This document shows positions 36,001 through 48,600 of a stretch of DNA of 64,000 bases, one piece after another. Every line of letters begins with the position of its first letter. Position 1 is the first letter of the stretch. Under the pieces are notes generated by a model. It saw only the letters and a program-made list of their open reading frames with translations, had not been told where the DNA came from and did no database searches. Both the position numbers and the translations under genes were made by a program. Origin of the DNA: Gibbula magus (taxonomy: Eukaryota; Mollusca; Gastropoda; Trochida; Trochidae); NCBI GenBank assembly GCA_936450465.1, contig OW388289.1, forward strand, positions 72,848,420-72,912,419, given 5' to 3'.

Positions 36001-38577
36001 GAATAAATTTAAATTTTATTTCTATTTAAAAAAGAGATATACATATATATATTTCTCAAACATGACCACCACCTCCTTGAGCACAATCTATCATTTATAT
36101 ATTGTGTATTGAAACATGCATATACATGCGCATTTCACATTACATTTCATCATTATCAAGGATGACAGGTACTTGTTACTCTCAAACATTAACCTCAAAT
36201 ACATTTAATTTAAATTTATTAAAGGTTGGTTATTGTTTGGTGATGACTATATCTAAGTATATGGTTTAATATTAGTAATTAGCAAATAATAAATTTCCTT
36301 ATATTAGTTTTGTCCTGCTTTTAATTTTACTCCCACTAAGAACTTGGTTGGCTTTTGCATCTCACAAAAGATTAAATAATGTGCATTTCTACTTCTAATC
36401 ATGTCAATGTATCATTTATAGTTTAACCATACAAATACAAATATATTTCTCAAACCTGACCATCACCTCCTCAAGCACAATCTATCATGTATGATTGAGT
36501 ATTGAAACATCCATGTACATTTCATAATACATTTCAATCATTTTCCAGTATGACATATACTTGTTACTTCCAAACATTAACCTAAATTAATTTATTTTTC
36601 ATTTCTATTTTGTTGGGTAATAACTATATTTACATGTATGTAAGTGGCTAAAAAAAATAATTTTCTTATTTAATGTTTGGCATGCTTTTAATTTTGCACC
36701 CAAAAGTCCTGCATGAATAAATTATCAAATAGTACCTATAAATTATAAAGATCAACTTATGTTTAATTGAAGCTTATAACTCAAGTCTTCTTTTTTTTTA
36801 AATTGTTTAAGATATTTCTGGTCATAAAAAAATGATAGTTATGATTTAATGTGTCCTGCAGTACATGTGTAAATAATTTTAGTAGACTTTACTGATGGAA
36901 ATGCATGGAAATGACTGACAATATATGATCATAGATAAATAAATATATATTTTTAGTTTTATAATATATATTATTTACTGATTTAAATGAATATTTATGA
37001 TTTATTTGGATGTCTAATTTCTTGAAAATATTCTGATCATTAGGTTGAAAAGAATTTAAATATATACGGTAGGTCTAGTTGCACTTTGCTTTCAATTAAT
37101 AATGTGTTCATTTTGGGGATGGACGTGGGGCAGCACCTTCAAGAGGTTTAGTTACTAATTACAGGTTCCCAACTTAGGGATGAGTATAAATTTAATGGAG
37201 GTTTAATTTGCCGAATGATAACGAAAAATGGACATTCTATTAGCCAAAAAAGAAATTCAAATCATCTCGATGACAAATACACAACTCTTGAACTTGCCAC
37301 GAGTAAAACTATCCAAAACAAACGTTGTTTGCCGCTAAACCTGAAACAATTACCATTACCATTTGTCATATTTTATTGTCAAAAACGCTTTTTTTTTAAA
37401 TCTTGCATCGGTGAAATACGATATAAACAACCCTATTCATTCAGTTCCAGTCGAAAGAAACCGAAACACAAGCGTCACGCACTGCCGATATGCAGCCATT
37501 ACGCGAACCAGGAGATAAGAAGCGGCCTTAGCCTCGTTTTCGTTTCTAAAGGTCATAGGTCGTATGCATGCATAAATATTGAGAATCCCCTATATCTTTG
37601 ATACCCGCAAATATAACAAGACAATGTAGTCTGAACTTGGTTTATTACCTAATTTAAGAACAGAGTGGCGAGTGTTGAGACACATGTGTGTACCCAAGTC
37701 TCGCTACAAGTTAACTGCATGTGTGGACTGATAATACCCGGGACACCGGTTTTAGTTCTCACTCGGATATACATCCGGCCACACCACATATCTTTCAACA
37801 CGATTATTATCAACATGCTCATTGTCACTTAAAGGGTGCCTAACTCAAAAGAATTTGATGAATGTTCATGGTTGCAAAGTTATTATTATTTTAATATGAC
37901 AGATTCTTTTCTCCTTACTTATGTATTCAATGTTGATGTAAAATCTGAAATGGAACAGATTGGAATAAGCAAGTGATTCTTTTTGCAGTGGGCTGGGGTG
38001 CGGATCAGAGAGGATTTGGTGAGGAACCTGGGATAAAAACTCAAATGCTCAACCTCATTAGATCTATAAGAACTGTCATGAGAAGTAAGTGAACATTATA
38101 GCAGCTGTAACAAACTAACAATGATAAACAGGATTTTGATTATGGAAAATTCTGAATTCTCTATTGGTTATTAAATTCAGTTAAATTCAAATTCTGAATT
38201 CTCTATTGGTTATTAAATTCAGTTAAATTATTCATGGCATGTGTGTCATAAATTGAAAATGAAACTTCCATGAATAATATTGATAATGTTGACAGCAAAA
38301 TCAATTATTTGCATATAATGATTTTATTTCCTATGAGGAAAGTAGATAAGTAAGATTATGTTGAAATTAACTTTTTCAATTCAAAATACCAACATTAAGT
38401 AATAAATTACATATTAATATTTGCTTTCATACTTTGAGTCAATATGTATAGAATATGTTTCCATTATATGTGTATTTATGCAATCAATCTTATATTATCT
38501 TATATATTTCTCTATTTTCAGTTCCATTGATAGGCATTAACGTAGCTGTTATTGTACTCAAGCTGGTGTTTGGATAG
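33088..38577 (+). CDS. IER3IP1: Immediate early response 3-interacting protein 1
   Basis: Three coding exons, 33088-33178, 37989-38084 and 38522-38577, join with GT-AG junctions in phase 1 and 1 to give 80 aa and TAG. The protein starts MAFTLYSLIEAMILCLNAVC, continues VLHEERFLAKVGWG and GFGEEPGIKTQM, then RSIRTVMRIPL, and ends AVIVLKLVFG. This closely follows the small, highly conserved IER3IP1/Yos1 family (about 80-82 aa), with an N-terminal and a C-terminal hydrophobic helix. Family members are ER/Golgi membrane proteins that act in ER-to-Golgi transport. Intron 1 is 4.8 kb and carries a TIR element; intron 2 is 437 bp and contains a 44-bp tandem duplication. AATAAA signals lie at 39016 and 39415. 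All conserved blocks are present, so the gene appears intact. Confidence 0.96.
34477..37590. mobile_element. 3.1-kb non-coding TIR element in IER3IP1 intron 1
   Basis: The left end GGGGATTCTTAATATT (34477) is mirrored by AATATTGAGAATCCCC (ending 37590), and further inward AACGAGGCTAAGGCCGCTTC (about 34542-34561) mirrors GAAGCGGCCTTAGCCTCGTT (about 37513-37532). Arms are therefore about 85-90 bp. TATATA/TATAT lies outside both ends, so the target duplication could be TA or TATA. The interior is AT-rich, with no transposase; the 128-codon frame at 37215-37601 crosses the right arm and is not a gene. Confidence 0.8.
36041..36660. repeat. Diverged tandem duplication, about 395-bp period
   Basis: ATATATTTCTCAAACATGAC plus CACCTCCTTGAGCACAATC at about 36047 recurs as ATATATTTCTCAAACCTGAC plus CACCTCCTCAAGCACAATC at about 36441. 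Similarity continues through ACTTGTTACT and CAAACATTAACCT. It lies inside the 3.1-kb TIR element. Confidence 0.75.
38144..38231. repeat. 44-bp tandem duplication in IER3IP1 intron 2
   Basis: AATTCTGAATTCTCTATTGG continuing TTATTAAATTCAGTTAAATT occurs twice back to back, with virtually no differences, indicating a recent duplication. Confidence 0.9.
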
Positions 38578-39015
38578 ACTGGAGGAAAGAAGAACAATGC
38601 TGATATTGAACATGAAGTGTGACTGCCTGTAATGAATGGATGTATGAATATTCACAAGACAACCGTCTCCAGTACAACTTCCTTTTCCATGAACAGTGAC
38701 CATAACAGAATGCATGGGTGTCCACGAGTTTCCTTGTGTGTGAAAATGGTGTATTGTAATTTCTTTGAAATGATTATATTAAAATATGAAAATAACTGCT
38801 TAATGAGAATTTGAATAATTTAATGCTTTGATCTATAACATTTTGGTTTTCCTCATACATGTAGGTATGTCATTTTATAAATTGGTTTGTGTAAAATCTC
38901 TATCATGATATAAAAGCGACTTCATATATTGAAATTAGTTAAACCTCATTATATACATTGTAGTACTTTATATCTTGTGACTTGTAAAAACATAGTAGGT
39001 TAAATATTTTGAGAG

Positions 39016-39021
39016 AATAAA
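39016..39021 (+). terminator. Polyadenylation signal of IER3IP1 (proximal)
   Basis: AATAAA in GAGAGAATAAAGC, about 440 bp after the stop codon. A second AATAAA lies at 39415-39420. Alternative 3' ends are possible. Confidence 0.5.
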
Positions 39022-40178
39022 GCATCTTACTATTTCTCAATGATCATATCATGTGATTAGATTTTCTTATTTAATCATCAAAACTGAAAAAATTATTGTA
39101 AACATGTTGGTAATATTTGTCTATAAAGTTGTAAATGTTTACAATCTGTATTCGTGTTTCTGTTAAACATTGTTGAAACTCTGTAAGTTAAGACAATTAT
39201 TTAGATAGATTCTATCTAAATCCTTGGTCAAGACTTGACAAACAACCAAGATTTTATGCATGCTTCATACGTGTCATACGGTATTTATGTTTTGCTCATG
39301 CTGTTTATCAAGTGTTGATTGAATACTGGATGCGTTACCGACAGAAAGTCAAATTATTACAACATATTTGATATATTGATATGTATTATCCAACGGTGAA
39401 TGTGAACTCTTTTGAATAAATCTTTGCTTGTATCATCATATTTTTTTGCAATGTTTGAGATAAGGGGTGTTTGTCAACCTTACCTTCCATAGAGAAATGT
39501 TCTTCTTGCAGATAAGAATATATCCATAATTCAGTACAGTAACACTATACTGACGCAAATAAAAACGCTGTTTGTCCACTTCAAACGATTTTACTTCCAG
39601 CTTTCATTTCCATGTAGATTTATAGAAATAGTAAAAAACCTTTGCAAATATTAGTTTGCGCCGGTGAGATCATGTGAAGCCGATAAGTAATGGCTGACAG
39701 AAAAACGTGTTTTGGGCGGAAACGGAAGCTGAACATTGAAGGGAGATAACTCTTAAAATGACGTTAAAGCGGAAGTGATTGATAAAAGCAATAAAATTGA
39801 AAGAAGCGCACGTAAAAGGTGAAATAAAGGCCCGAGAGAGGCATTACACTCCCCTCCTGATTTCTGTCAGAAACCACCACGGCTGATGAAATATGTAAAC
39901 ATACAACTTGAGAAATTAAGAATGTTATTGAAAAAAAAGAATGAGTATAAAAAGTTCATAAGTGAGACATGATCAGAGGGTCGTCATCAGGGATCATGTC
40001 GACTGAAATCCACACGTTTGTGAGGTAGCGTTCACGATTATTGAAAGAGTTCATGAAGTTGAGAATTAATGATAATAGTGATCACGATATTTAGAGTTTA
40101 TGACAGCAGTATTGGTAAACCTTAAAGTTCATGGCAGAGTGAACTACGCTGGGCTTCATACGGTCCTTGGTGTTTGTC

Positions 40179-43046
40179 TCACAGGAGACGGACAAGATTC
40201 ACCACTGGGCAAATGTAAGACGTGCACTTGCCATCCTTGCAAATGCGTACTGAGGCCTTTCTCACAAGGCCATCTTCACTGGGGTAGACCGATACAACTA
40301 CACCTATCGGCCACTCATTCCGGGAACATGTATTGTCCTTAACAAGGACAACTTCACCCACTTTGATGCTGGTAGTCGGAACTGCCCACTTAGTTCTTAA
40401 CTGCAAGGTCTGAAGATATTGCAGTCTCCACTTATGCCAGAACTGTTCTGCGAGCTGTTGGACTTGTCTCCATTGGGCTTTGCACAAAGGTCCAACATCT
40501 GATGAGGATTCCTCTAAGTCGAAACTTGGGGAATGTTTTGTCTTATGCGTCAAGATCATCGCTGGCGAGAGTATTGAAGGATCTTCAGGGTCTGTGGATA
40601 TGGAAGTCAGCGGACGTGCATTGATGATGGCGGTCACTTCGGACATCAGAGTTGAAAGCACTTCATGTGTGAGACAACCAGTCTTCAGTAACATAGCATC
40701 CAGTATCCTTCGAGCTGTCCCAATCATACGCTCCCAGGCGCCTCCCATGTGTGAGGAGTGAGGAGTGTTGAGCACCCATGTTATGGCATTGTCGGTGAGA
40801 AAGTTGTGAATCTTGTCGTCTTCTGCTTTGATTGGGGTGATATTGAGAGAGTCCATAGCACCAATGAAGTTGGTACCCCGGTCAGAACGGAACTGTTTGA
40901 CCTCACCTCTGATGGCAATGAAGCGTCGGAGACAATTGATGAATGAGGAGCTGGACATCTCTTCGATGAGTTCGATGTGGACTGCCCGGATCACTAAACA
41001 GGTGAACAGTACAGCCCACCGTTTGTTGTTGACACTTCCGCCACGCGTACGTCTAGTGGTGACTTCCCATGGACTGAAGGTGTCCAGGCCCACATAGGTG
41101 AAAGGAGGGGATGGAGCGAGCCGGTCCGCTGGAAGGTCAGACATTTTCTGAGTTTCAAACTTTCCCCGGAGTCTTCGGCATGTCACGCACTGGCTGATAA
41201 TAGATGATACAAGTCTCTTTCCACCCACAATCCAGAAGCCGGCAGACCCTCCCTCTGTGATATGTCGGCCTTGGTGTTTCACTCTCTGGTGAAAGTGTTG
41301 GATGAGGAGGTGAGCAATGTGGTGCTTCTTTGGAATGAAGATAGGATGTGCCTCAAGGGTGGAGAGCTTGCTGTGTGTCAGGCGTCCACCAACTCGTAGT
41401 AGTCCCAGTTCATCAACAGTAGGCGAGAGTGGAAGTATGGAGCACTTTGCTGGTAGGGGCAAGCCTTGTTGTAGAGATGTGACTTCCTCTTCATATGATT
41501 CATTCTGGACAACTTTAAGGATGAATAGTTCAGAGTCCTTGAGAGCTGTAGTGCTTCTGAACTCCTTACACAGGTGCCGGTCGGTACATGAGTCGCTTGA
41601 TTTGGCGTAGGTTCTCGCAATGTGTTTCAGGTGGGAGAAAGTCTTGATCAGTCTGCTCCAGCTTGAGAATCTGGTGAAACGATCAGAGAACAATGATCCC
41701 TGGGGTGAGTGACGTATTGCAGTTTTAGCAGAATAAATGTTTGGCTTCAGTTCCTTGTCCCAATCTGGGTCAATGAGAGGAAACATGTCATGATCATCAA
41801 CTGTCTCGTTGCTGATTAAGAACTCAGGTCCGGTCAACCATAGGCTGTTTTGGTAGTGCCATGTTGAAGACAATCTTGTGGCCTCGTCTGCTGGGTTGAC
41901 GTCTGTTGGTATATGATGCCATTGAGAGGGGTGAGACGATCGTCGTATCCAATCTGTACGATTGGCAACATACACGTGAAAGCGTCTCTTCTCATTATGT
42001 ATGTAACCGAGGACGACTTTGCTGTCCGAGTAGAAGTTGAAACTGTCTTTGTGGAGGTCGAGTTGTTTCACAAGTATATCGGCCACATCTACAGATAGAA
42101 CATCTGCACACAGCTCCAACCTTGGTATCGTATGTCCATGTTGAGGGGCTACTCTGGTCTTGCCTAACACAAAGCTGACGTTGCTTGAGCCACTTACGCT
42201 GTATATCTTGATGAAGGCAACAGCGCTGATAGCTTCTTTTGAAGCGTCGCAGAAGATGTGTACAGTCTTCTTTGGAGATGTCGAGAATGGGGAGTCTGAA
42301 TAGGGTCGAGGGATCACGACTTCTTCAAGGCTCTTCAGGGAGTCACACCACTTCTGCCACTGGGGAAGATATTGAACAGGTATCTGTTCTTCCCATCCTG
42401 TCGTCGTAGACATTAACCCTCTGAGAAGAAGTTTTCCTTTGATAACGACGGGGGCCACTATACCAAGTGGGTCATATAGACTGTTGATGGTTGACAGTAC
42501 TCCCCTTCTAGTGAATGGTTTTCTGTCACTGCTGACTTGGTAGGTAAATGTATCCTCTGCGATATTCCAGTGGAGACCGAGGCTTCTCTGAGGAGGGGGG
42601 TTGTCAACATTCAAGTCCAAATCCTTCATATCTTTGGCGAGGTCATCGCTGTCGAATGAGTCCAAGACTGCTTGTCGATTAGAGGCAATCTTATGGAGCC
42701 TTATGTTTCCACCGACCTTGAGGGCAGACTGGGTTGACTGTATCAGGTTGATAGCATCGTCCTCTGTAGGTGTTGAGATTAGTGCATCATCAACATAAAA
42801 GTCCTTTTCAACAAATTGTCTGACTGCTAGGTTTGCAGAATCTACAGATCTCCGGAGACCGTATGTGGCAACAGCTGGAGATGGCGAGTTGCCGAAGACA
42901 TGAGCCGTCATTCTATACTCAATGATATCCTGACTTGGATCGTTGTTGCGGTACCAGAGGAAACGGAGGTAATCCCGGTGATTTTCCTGGACCTTGAAGC
43001 AGTAGAACATCTGTTCGATGTCTGCTGTCACAGCTACGGCTTCTGT
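40179..43046 (-). pseudogene. BEL/Pao RT palm, RNase H and integrase
   Basis: A 950-codon stretch reads RT palm motifs (TADIEQMFYCF, then the catalytic YVDD at codons 79-82), an RNase H (HIFCDASKEAISAV), a BEL-type linker, the integrase zinc-binding region with CVTCRRLRG, and the DDE core (GLDTFSPWEV and FRSDRGTNFIGA). The C-terminus (VVLVKDNTCSRNEWPIGVV) is the usual BEL end motif. It is uninterrupted downstream of the 43047 stop. Its sense-strand length and codon pattern are unlike the flanking AT-rich DNA. Confidence 0.93.
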
Positions 43047-43487
43047 TCAAAACCTGAGGAGTACACCTAATAGACTGTTGGTGAGGTCAGGGCCAGTCAT
43101 GAGGACACTATTCAAGGAGACTCCCTTGAAAGTTGCAGAAGAGTCGAAAACGCCACGGATTTGACCTGGCTTCTTGTCATTGTAAACACCAAAAAGTGGC
43201 AAATACCAGCACTCCATGCCCTTGTCGACCGGTGGAGCTCCTTCAGCATGTCCCCTTCCAATGATCTTCGACATGAAAGTAACCATGTGGTCCCTCTTTG
43301 TGGTGTTTTTCATCAGACTTGAGTGTAATAGGTTGGCCCTGTGTACTGCTTGTGGTCTGTTGAATGGAAGAGGTGGTCGGTTGGTACGAAAGGGAAGTGG
43401 AGCAGTCCAGTAGCCATCGGCAGACCTGACAAACTGAGAGTTCATGAGTTTGATAAAGTCTTTATCTTCAACAGACATGGTGAGCAC
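43047..43487 (-). pseudogene. BEL/Pao reverse transcriptase, N-terminal part
   Basis: This 146-codon frame has the fingers region of BEL RT: SVEDKDFIKLMNSQFV, then RANLLHSSLMKN and the PGQIRGVFDSSATFKGVSLN block. It ends at one in-frame TGA (43047-43049). The same frame continues beyond this stop as the 40179-43031 segment, so the break is a single point nonsense change. Confidence 0.85.
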
Positions 43488-44643
43488 AGAGTAGGTCGCG
43501 TCCTATGAGCAGTAGAATATCAGCATTTGGGTCTATAGGCGTGATGTAGTCTGCAATTTCTCTTAAGAGAGGGTGGTATCTTGCCGCTTCTGGAGTAGGG
43601 ATCTCGTCTCGCATATTCGGGATCATGTTGCATTCTATGAGAGGAGGGAGGTTAAGTGTGGCAGACTCGTCCAAAGCCTGAATGACATAACCAGTCGCTT
43701 GTCTTCCAGACATGGTTACACATACACAACCATTGCACGATGAGAGGGAATATTCCATTGGATCACCATCTTCATTAAACTTGTCAAAAAAGTCACTACA
43801 GGCAAGTGATCTGTTGCTCTGGTCATCCAGAACGGCGTAAGTGAGGATAGAGTTTTCGGGTTGATTCTCACGAAACACTCTGACGAGAAGAGTTTTTGCG
43901 CAGGATTTGCCGCTGACACTGCCTTCACATACCTGGGTACAAGTTGTTTTAGCAGTTGACTTCCATGTAGAGAGACTCTCCCCTCCGTGCTTCTTAGGAG
44001 AAGGGGTGGACTTGTCCAGCTGAGAATCTCCATCCGAACTGGCATGCATGGCTGTAGAGTGTGTATCATTCCCACAGAAGTAACATGAGAACTTCACCTT
44101 GCACTCCTTGAAAGAATGTTTGTCTGTCATGCAACATTTAGAGCAGAACTTGTTTTTGAGTAAGAAATCTCTTCGTTCACAGAGCGGTAGACGTCGGAAG
44201 CCTCTGCAATAATTTAAGGTGTGACCCTCGGCTGTATTATGGAAAGGACAGTATCTAGGTGCTTGAGTGTTAGTAGAATGATTGTTGACTTCTGTCTTCT
44301 TTGATGAAAATCTCAAGTTGCTTGACCGATATCCATCAGATGTTTTCATGCGGGTGGTTTGAGTTGTAGGCTGTTGATCATACATGAAGCTTGGGTCATT
44401 CCTGATTCTTGCATGTCTGTTTAGAAAATCCGTGAAGAAAGAGAAAGGTGGGTAAGGGACACGATACCTATCTTTGTATGACGCGGCCTCGTTAGTCCAC
44501 TTTTCCTGAAGAGAATGAGGAAGTTTGTTAATGATTGGTGTCACTCCTGCTGATGAGTCGTAGTAGGCTAGGAGGGTGGAGTACCTTGCGTTGTCCTTTA
44601 ACGACTCGATCTCTGCAGCCAAGTCAGCGAGCTCATAGAGCAT
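43468..44643 (-). pseudogene. BEL/Pao gag C-terminal, zinc knuckles and protease
   Basis: A 391-codon frame reads the gag helical region (ELADLAAEIESLKDNARYS), then a Cys/His cluster (CPFHNTAEGHTLNYC, CSKC, CYFCGNDTH) that matches the BEL zinc-finger region, then an aspartic protease with the LDDQSN active-site phrase. It ends soon after LLLIGRDLL. In intact BEL elements, many further residues join the protease to RT; here the frame stops and RT resumes almost at once in another frame, so an internal deletion is likely near 43470-43490. Confidence 0.85.
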
Positions 44644-44740
44644 GTTGGAACCCCGATTGGTGATTTTCGGAAAGTTACAGAGTTTTGCTTTTCAGGGAAG
44701 ATTCAATTAGTTCTGGACATGCATACCTCTCTTCCAGTCG

Positions 44741-45507
44741 TTACCATATTTTCTGTAGAGCATGATAGGGATCATGGGAATGTGATGCATAGATATTTGT
44801 AGCTTGAATGCTTGATTTCGGTCCAAGCCATTTCAGTAGAAGATCTATTTCCTCTCTTGGGGATGCATTAAGGTCACACATGATGTTAACAAAACTACTC
44901 TTCCACACAGAGAAATGTTCAGGTTTATCACTGAATTTGTGAAGTCTGGATATGTGCAAATCTCTTTTTACGAGAAAGTTTGATAATTCTGTACAGATGT
45001 TTGTGTGTTGGTGGATGGCACAAATGGTGTGGCTGAAGGATTTAATGGTTCAGTTTCTTGATTACCTGTTTCAATCCGTACAGTAGGATGACTCATTGTT
45101 CTGTGCTCTGTATCATTCCCTGTGGGTGTTCTCTCATAAGGCTGATGCTCATTAGTGTTGGCCACTGGGTTCCTACGAGGTGTACTTGTGATGGGATCTG
45201 TACAGACGACATCCTCAATGACGATGAGCTCTGCCTCTGCTTCATCGAGTTCTCGTTGTGACGTAAGTAACTTGATTGAGCTCTCTATATCTGCTCGTTT
45301 CTTCATTAGCTCAACCTCTTTCTCTGCAAACTTTAGTCTCACCCTAGCAGCCTCTGCCTTTGCTCGTTGCCTCGTCAAAAGAGAACTTGAGGTGCTACAT
45401 GCAGTGTTTCGATCAACTGAAACCGCGTCAAATTTGTCCTGGTCTGAGGGAAGAGATCGCATTCTGTCATTGATGTCCTTGAGAATAACTTGAACTTTGT
45501 TTAGCAT
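44741..45507 (-). pseudogene. BEL/Pao gag N-terminal part, broken
   Basis: The first segment (45507-44968) is a Lys/Glu/Ala-rich coiled coil (KAEAARVRLKFAEKEVELM) followed by a Pro/Thr-rich linker, as at the start of many BEL gag proteins. A stop then falls at 44968, and a second segment in another frame (44959-44741) reads KFSDKPEHFSVWKSSF and further gag-like residues. It starts only about 50 bp inside the 5' terminal repeat. Confidence 0.75.
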
Positions 45508-45632
45508 AGAATCAGCTCTGTTATTGCAAGAAACTTCCAGTTTAATACTTTCCCAGAAGTGATTGATAAAAGCAATAAAATTGAAAGAAGCGCACGTAAA
45601 AGGTGAAATAAAGGCCCCAGAGAGGCATTACA

Positions 45633-48600
45633 AACACCTATTTCACTAGTTCTACATAAAGCTGGGTGGACACGCAGATATTTACAGATTATTGTCACTC
45701 TTCAGCTATCTTCCATCTGGAACTGCAACATGATAGAAACAGAGGCCAGTAGCTTATAGGCATATATGCTGTGAAAATTAATGTAATTTTAATGTGTTTT
45801 AATTATGTATTAATAGCATATATGTGTAAAGAGGAATATCCTCTCAAATTTCATAACCACCAAAAAATACCCCGATAGAACCCTCCTTTTAAGGATTTTC
45901 CAATATTGCAGTATCTAGTAGTTAGAATTATTATCAATGTAATACTTAAATGCTAAATTGTGTTGTGATCCTTAATTATTTAGCTCATTAGGTAGGTCTA
46001 TAAGGCCATATGTACTGACATTGGCTGGTGTGCGTTTTCATTTGACATGTACCCCGGTACATATTTTCAACTTATCCTTCACTGCTAATGGCTGTGATAC
46101 TGCTGAAGAGGTGTTTAACAATAGCTCATTCACTCTCTCAACTTCGTAAGGGTTAATGTCCGAGTAATTCTCAATTCCTTAAAAATAATGGAGCCAAGGC
46201 CCGAAAGGCCAAGGCTTAATATTTTTAAAGAATGGAGAGTTACAAATTCATTAACATACTTAAATTACACTCAAATTAATGCTCTTTTATTAAAATTACT
46301 TTTAAAAGTTAAAGAAATTAAATTTATACTTAAAGATGAAGTGATGTGTAAATGGTCCATTACTGAAAAATAATGGAGTGAAAAAAACAATAGGATGACG
46401 TCACAAGTGTAATGTTATCCTTCAGAGCAGCTGCATCCCCAAAGCTGGAATATTGCATGGAGATGTACCTGGCTTCCAGACATCTGGTTATGGAAGTACC
46501 ATAGTTCAAGCTTCAGTGCTCATGTTAGACTGGTCCTTGAATACAAGTATGTTAGTCTTTAACTGAGAGATCATTGGTAATGTAATACCTCATGAGCTAC
46601 AGAGACAATTGTTTAGGTCATCGGGCCTTTAAGGCCAGCTGGTCTAACATGGTCCATCGTGTTGTGTTCTTAAACTTTTCATATTTTCAACTTCTCCGGA
46701 AGAACCAATGCACCTCCAAAAGTGAGAGTTTGTTGGGAGGAACAGTAGGCTACCTTTGGGATCAATGTTTGTACATTTGGTCAGAAAATATTAGTACAGT
46801 GAAATACAATCAACAAATATGTTTCATTGGGTTTGATGAAAGATTATAAAGGCATGTCCACTTTAGTAATGTCTTACTATTTGTAATATATAAGCCTTAA
46901 CCTTGGAGATAATGAACAATGCAATACCTGATGAGCTACAGAGCCAGTGGTTCTATTCTGGTTGAGTATGTATTGATCAGACACATAATGAACCATGAAC
47001 ACTTCATCCAATGCAATGTAATGTCCATTTAACATAAATTAACTGAATTCCTTGAATATGAACTTCCACCAATTCAAACTTGTATGCACTCGTCTGCTAG
47101 TGCTTCCTGGAGAGATACATCCAAATACTTTTCCCAAGGTGTTTTAGAAACTGTTTTTCTTAGTAACGGAAACATATCCACTTGGAATATAATCAGAAAC
47201 CATATTGATTGGATCTACATTAAAATAATTTTGAGGAATTAAGTGCGAAGTATATGGTAATTAAATAAGACGAGTCCACTTTATTCACAAGACCAAACAC
47301 ATTTCGTAACCACTTTGTTAGTATCACCAACATTTTGTTTTTCACTTCCATGTGCTATTATCCTTGAGAAAACTGCCATGTTGTGTAAGTCTTACTTCCA
47401 CTCATGCCATAATCTCGCAAAAGCTACTGTACAAAGCATTCTAAAAATGATACTCGATCGAGCGTTCTTTGTATATATTTCATAGGAATAAACCAAATAT
47501 TTCTCCTTCAATTTCCTTTATATTTCAGAAGTGAATTATTTTTTAGTTTTGAACTGATAATCTTTAGAACAATGGATGGCTTTTATCTATATTTGTTTAT
47601 TTGGTAAACTGTCTATTATAATCTCATCATCATAAAGTATATTCTACCCATTCCAAACGCGATACAGGATATGATATTGTGTTTGAACGCAAGGCTATAT
47701 TGTAAATATATTAGCGATTTATTTACTAACTGGTATATATAATCCGTCATCTCAATTTAATATGTCGTTTCAACGTTTTTCTTTTGTAAACCAAACTTAA
47801 ATTCCATTTTGAATTATTTTATACCAACTATTAAATGAAAAACATTGGGATTTTTAGTTCAATGATCAGGAATATCTAAATTCAGCGTTTTTACACAGAC
47901 AGACAGACATATATTTTATTAACGTCTCACCTTGCGTATACATAACATACATACAGAATTATATAACCAATAAAATATACACAAGCCATTCCATAGGAAT
48001 TGTGAAAGACAAAAATTGAGGGTTAATATACGATAAAACTTGCATCATTGTGGCATTAAAAGGTATAACGTAAATATAGCAAGTTTGTTAATACAGCAGT
48101 TTGTAAACGCATATATCTTAATCACGTCATAATGCATAAACTCCTATGCAACTCCTCTTCTAGAATTAGACATATCATTAGCATTGTAACAACAGACCCT
48201 AATTGCCCACTATATAACATAGACATACAGTCACAACTATATGCAATTTCTCCGTGAACTTTATGTGCTGCATCGATACCCCTCTGTTGGTTACAGGATA
48301 ACGACTTGTAGCAACTGTACACTGCCATGATTACTCAACCAACTAACCCAAACAGTGACTCACGCGGAATGTGAAACTGCAAGTAGACAATATAGCATCC
48401 CGGAAATGGGAGGTGAAAAGTCCAACTAGACATTACTAGTTGTTGATCCCTATGTACATGCAGTCGATCTGGTGATGTCTGGGTCGACGCTGTTGACGTG
48501 TCATGCTACTACGGGAGGTGAGGTCATATATATATCTTAGACATTATAAGTGTTGGACTAGCGGTTAAGCTACAGCTATTAAACTACGACAGGATATTCT

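Larger units (their letters stand above)
39772..45632 (-). mobile_element. BEL/Pao LTR retrotransposon, degenerate, 77-bp terminal repeats
   Basis: Two 77-bp direct repeats, 39772-39848 and 45556-45632, differ at one base. Read on the minus strand they start TGTAATGCC and end in CACTTC. Just inside the left one, a purine tract (minus strand TCAGGAGGGGAG) abuts the repeat as a polypurine tract should, and just inside the right one TGGGAAAG could serve as a primer-binding site. Between them lie gag, protease, RT, RNase H and integrase regions in BEL/Pao order, all on the minus strand, with no env-like ORF. Frames are broken several times. No target-site duplication is visible. Confidence 0.9.

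Noticed and set aside
37215..37601. A 128-codon plus frame
   Set aside because: It crosses the right inverted repeat of the 34477-37590 element and has no recognisable domain.
37981..38100. Reading IER3IP1 exon 2 as a separate small gene
   Set aside because: Its ends are precise splice sites and its residues continue exon 1 in phase.
40480..42798. Several plus-strand frames over the pol region
   Set aside because: Antisense shadows of the BEL/Pao RT-integrase reading.
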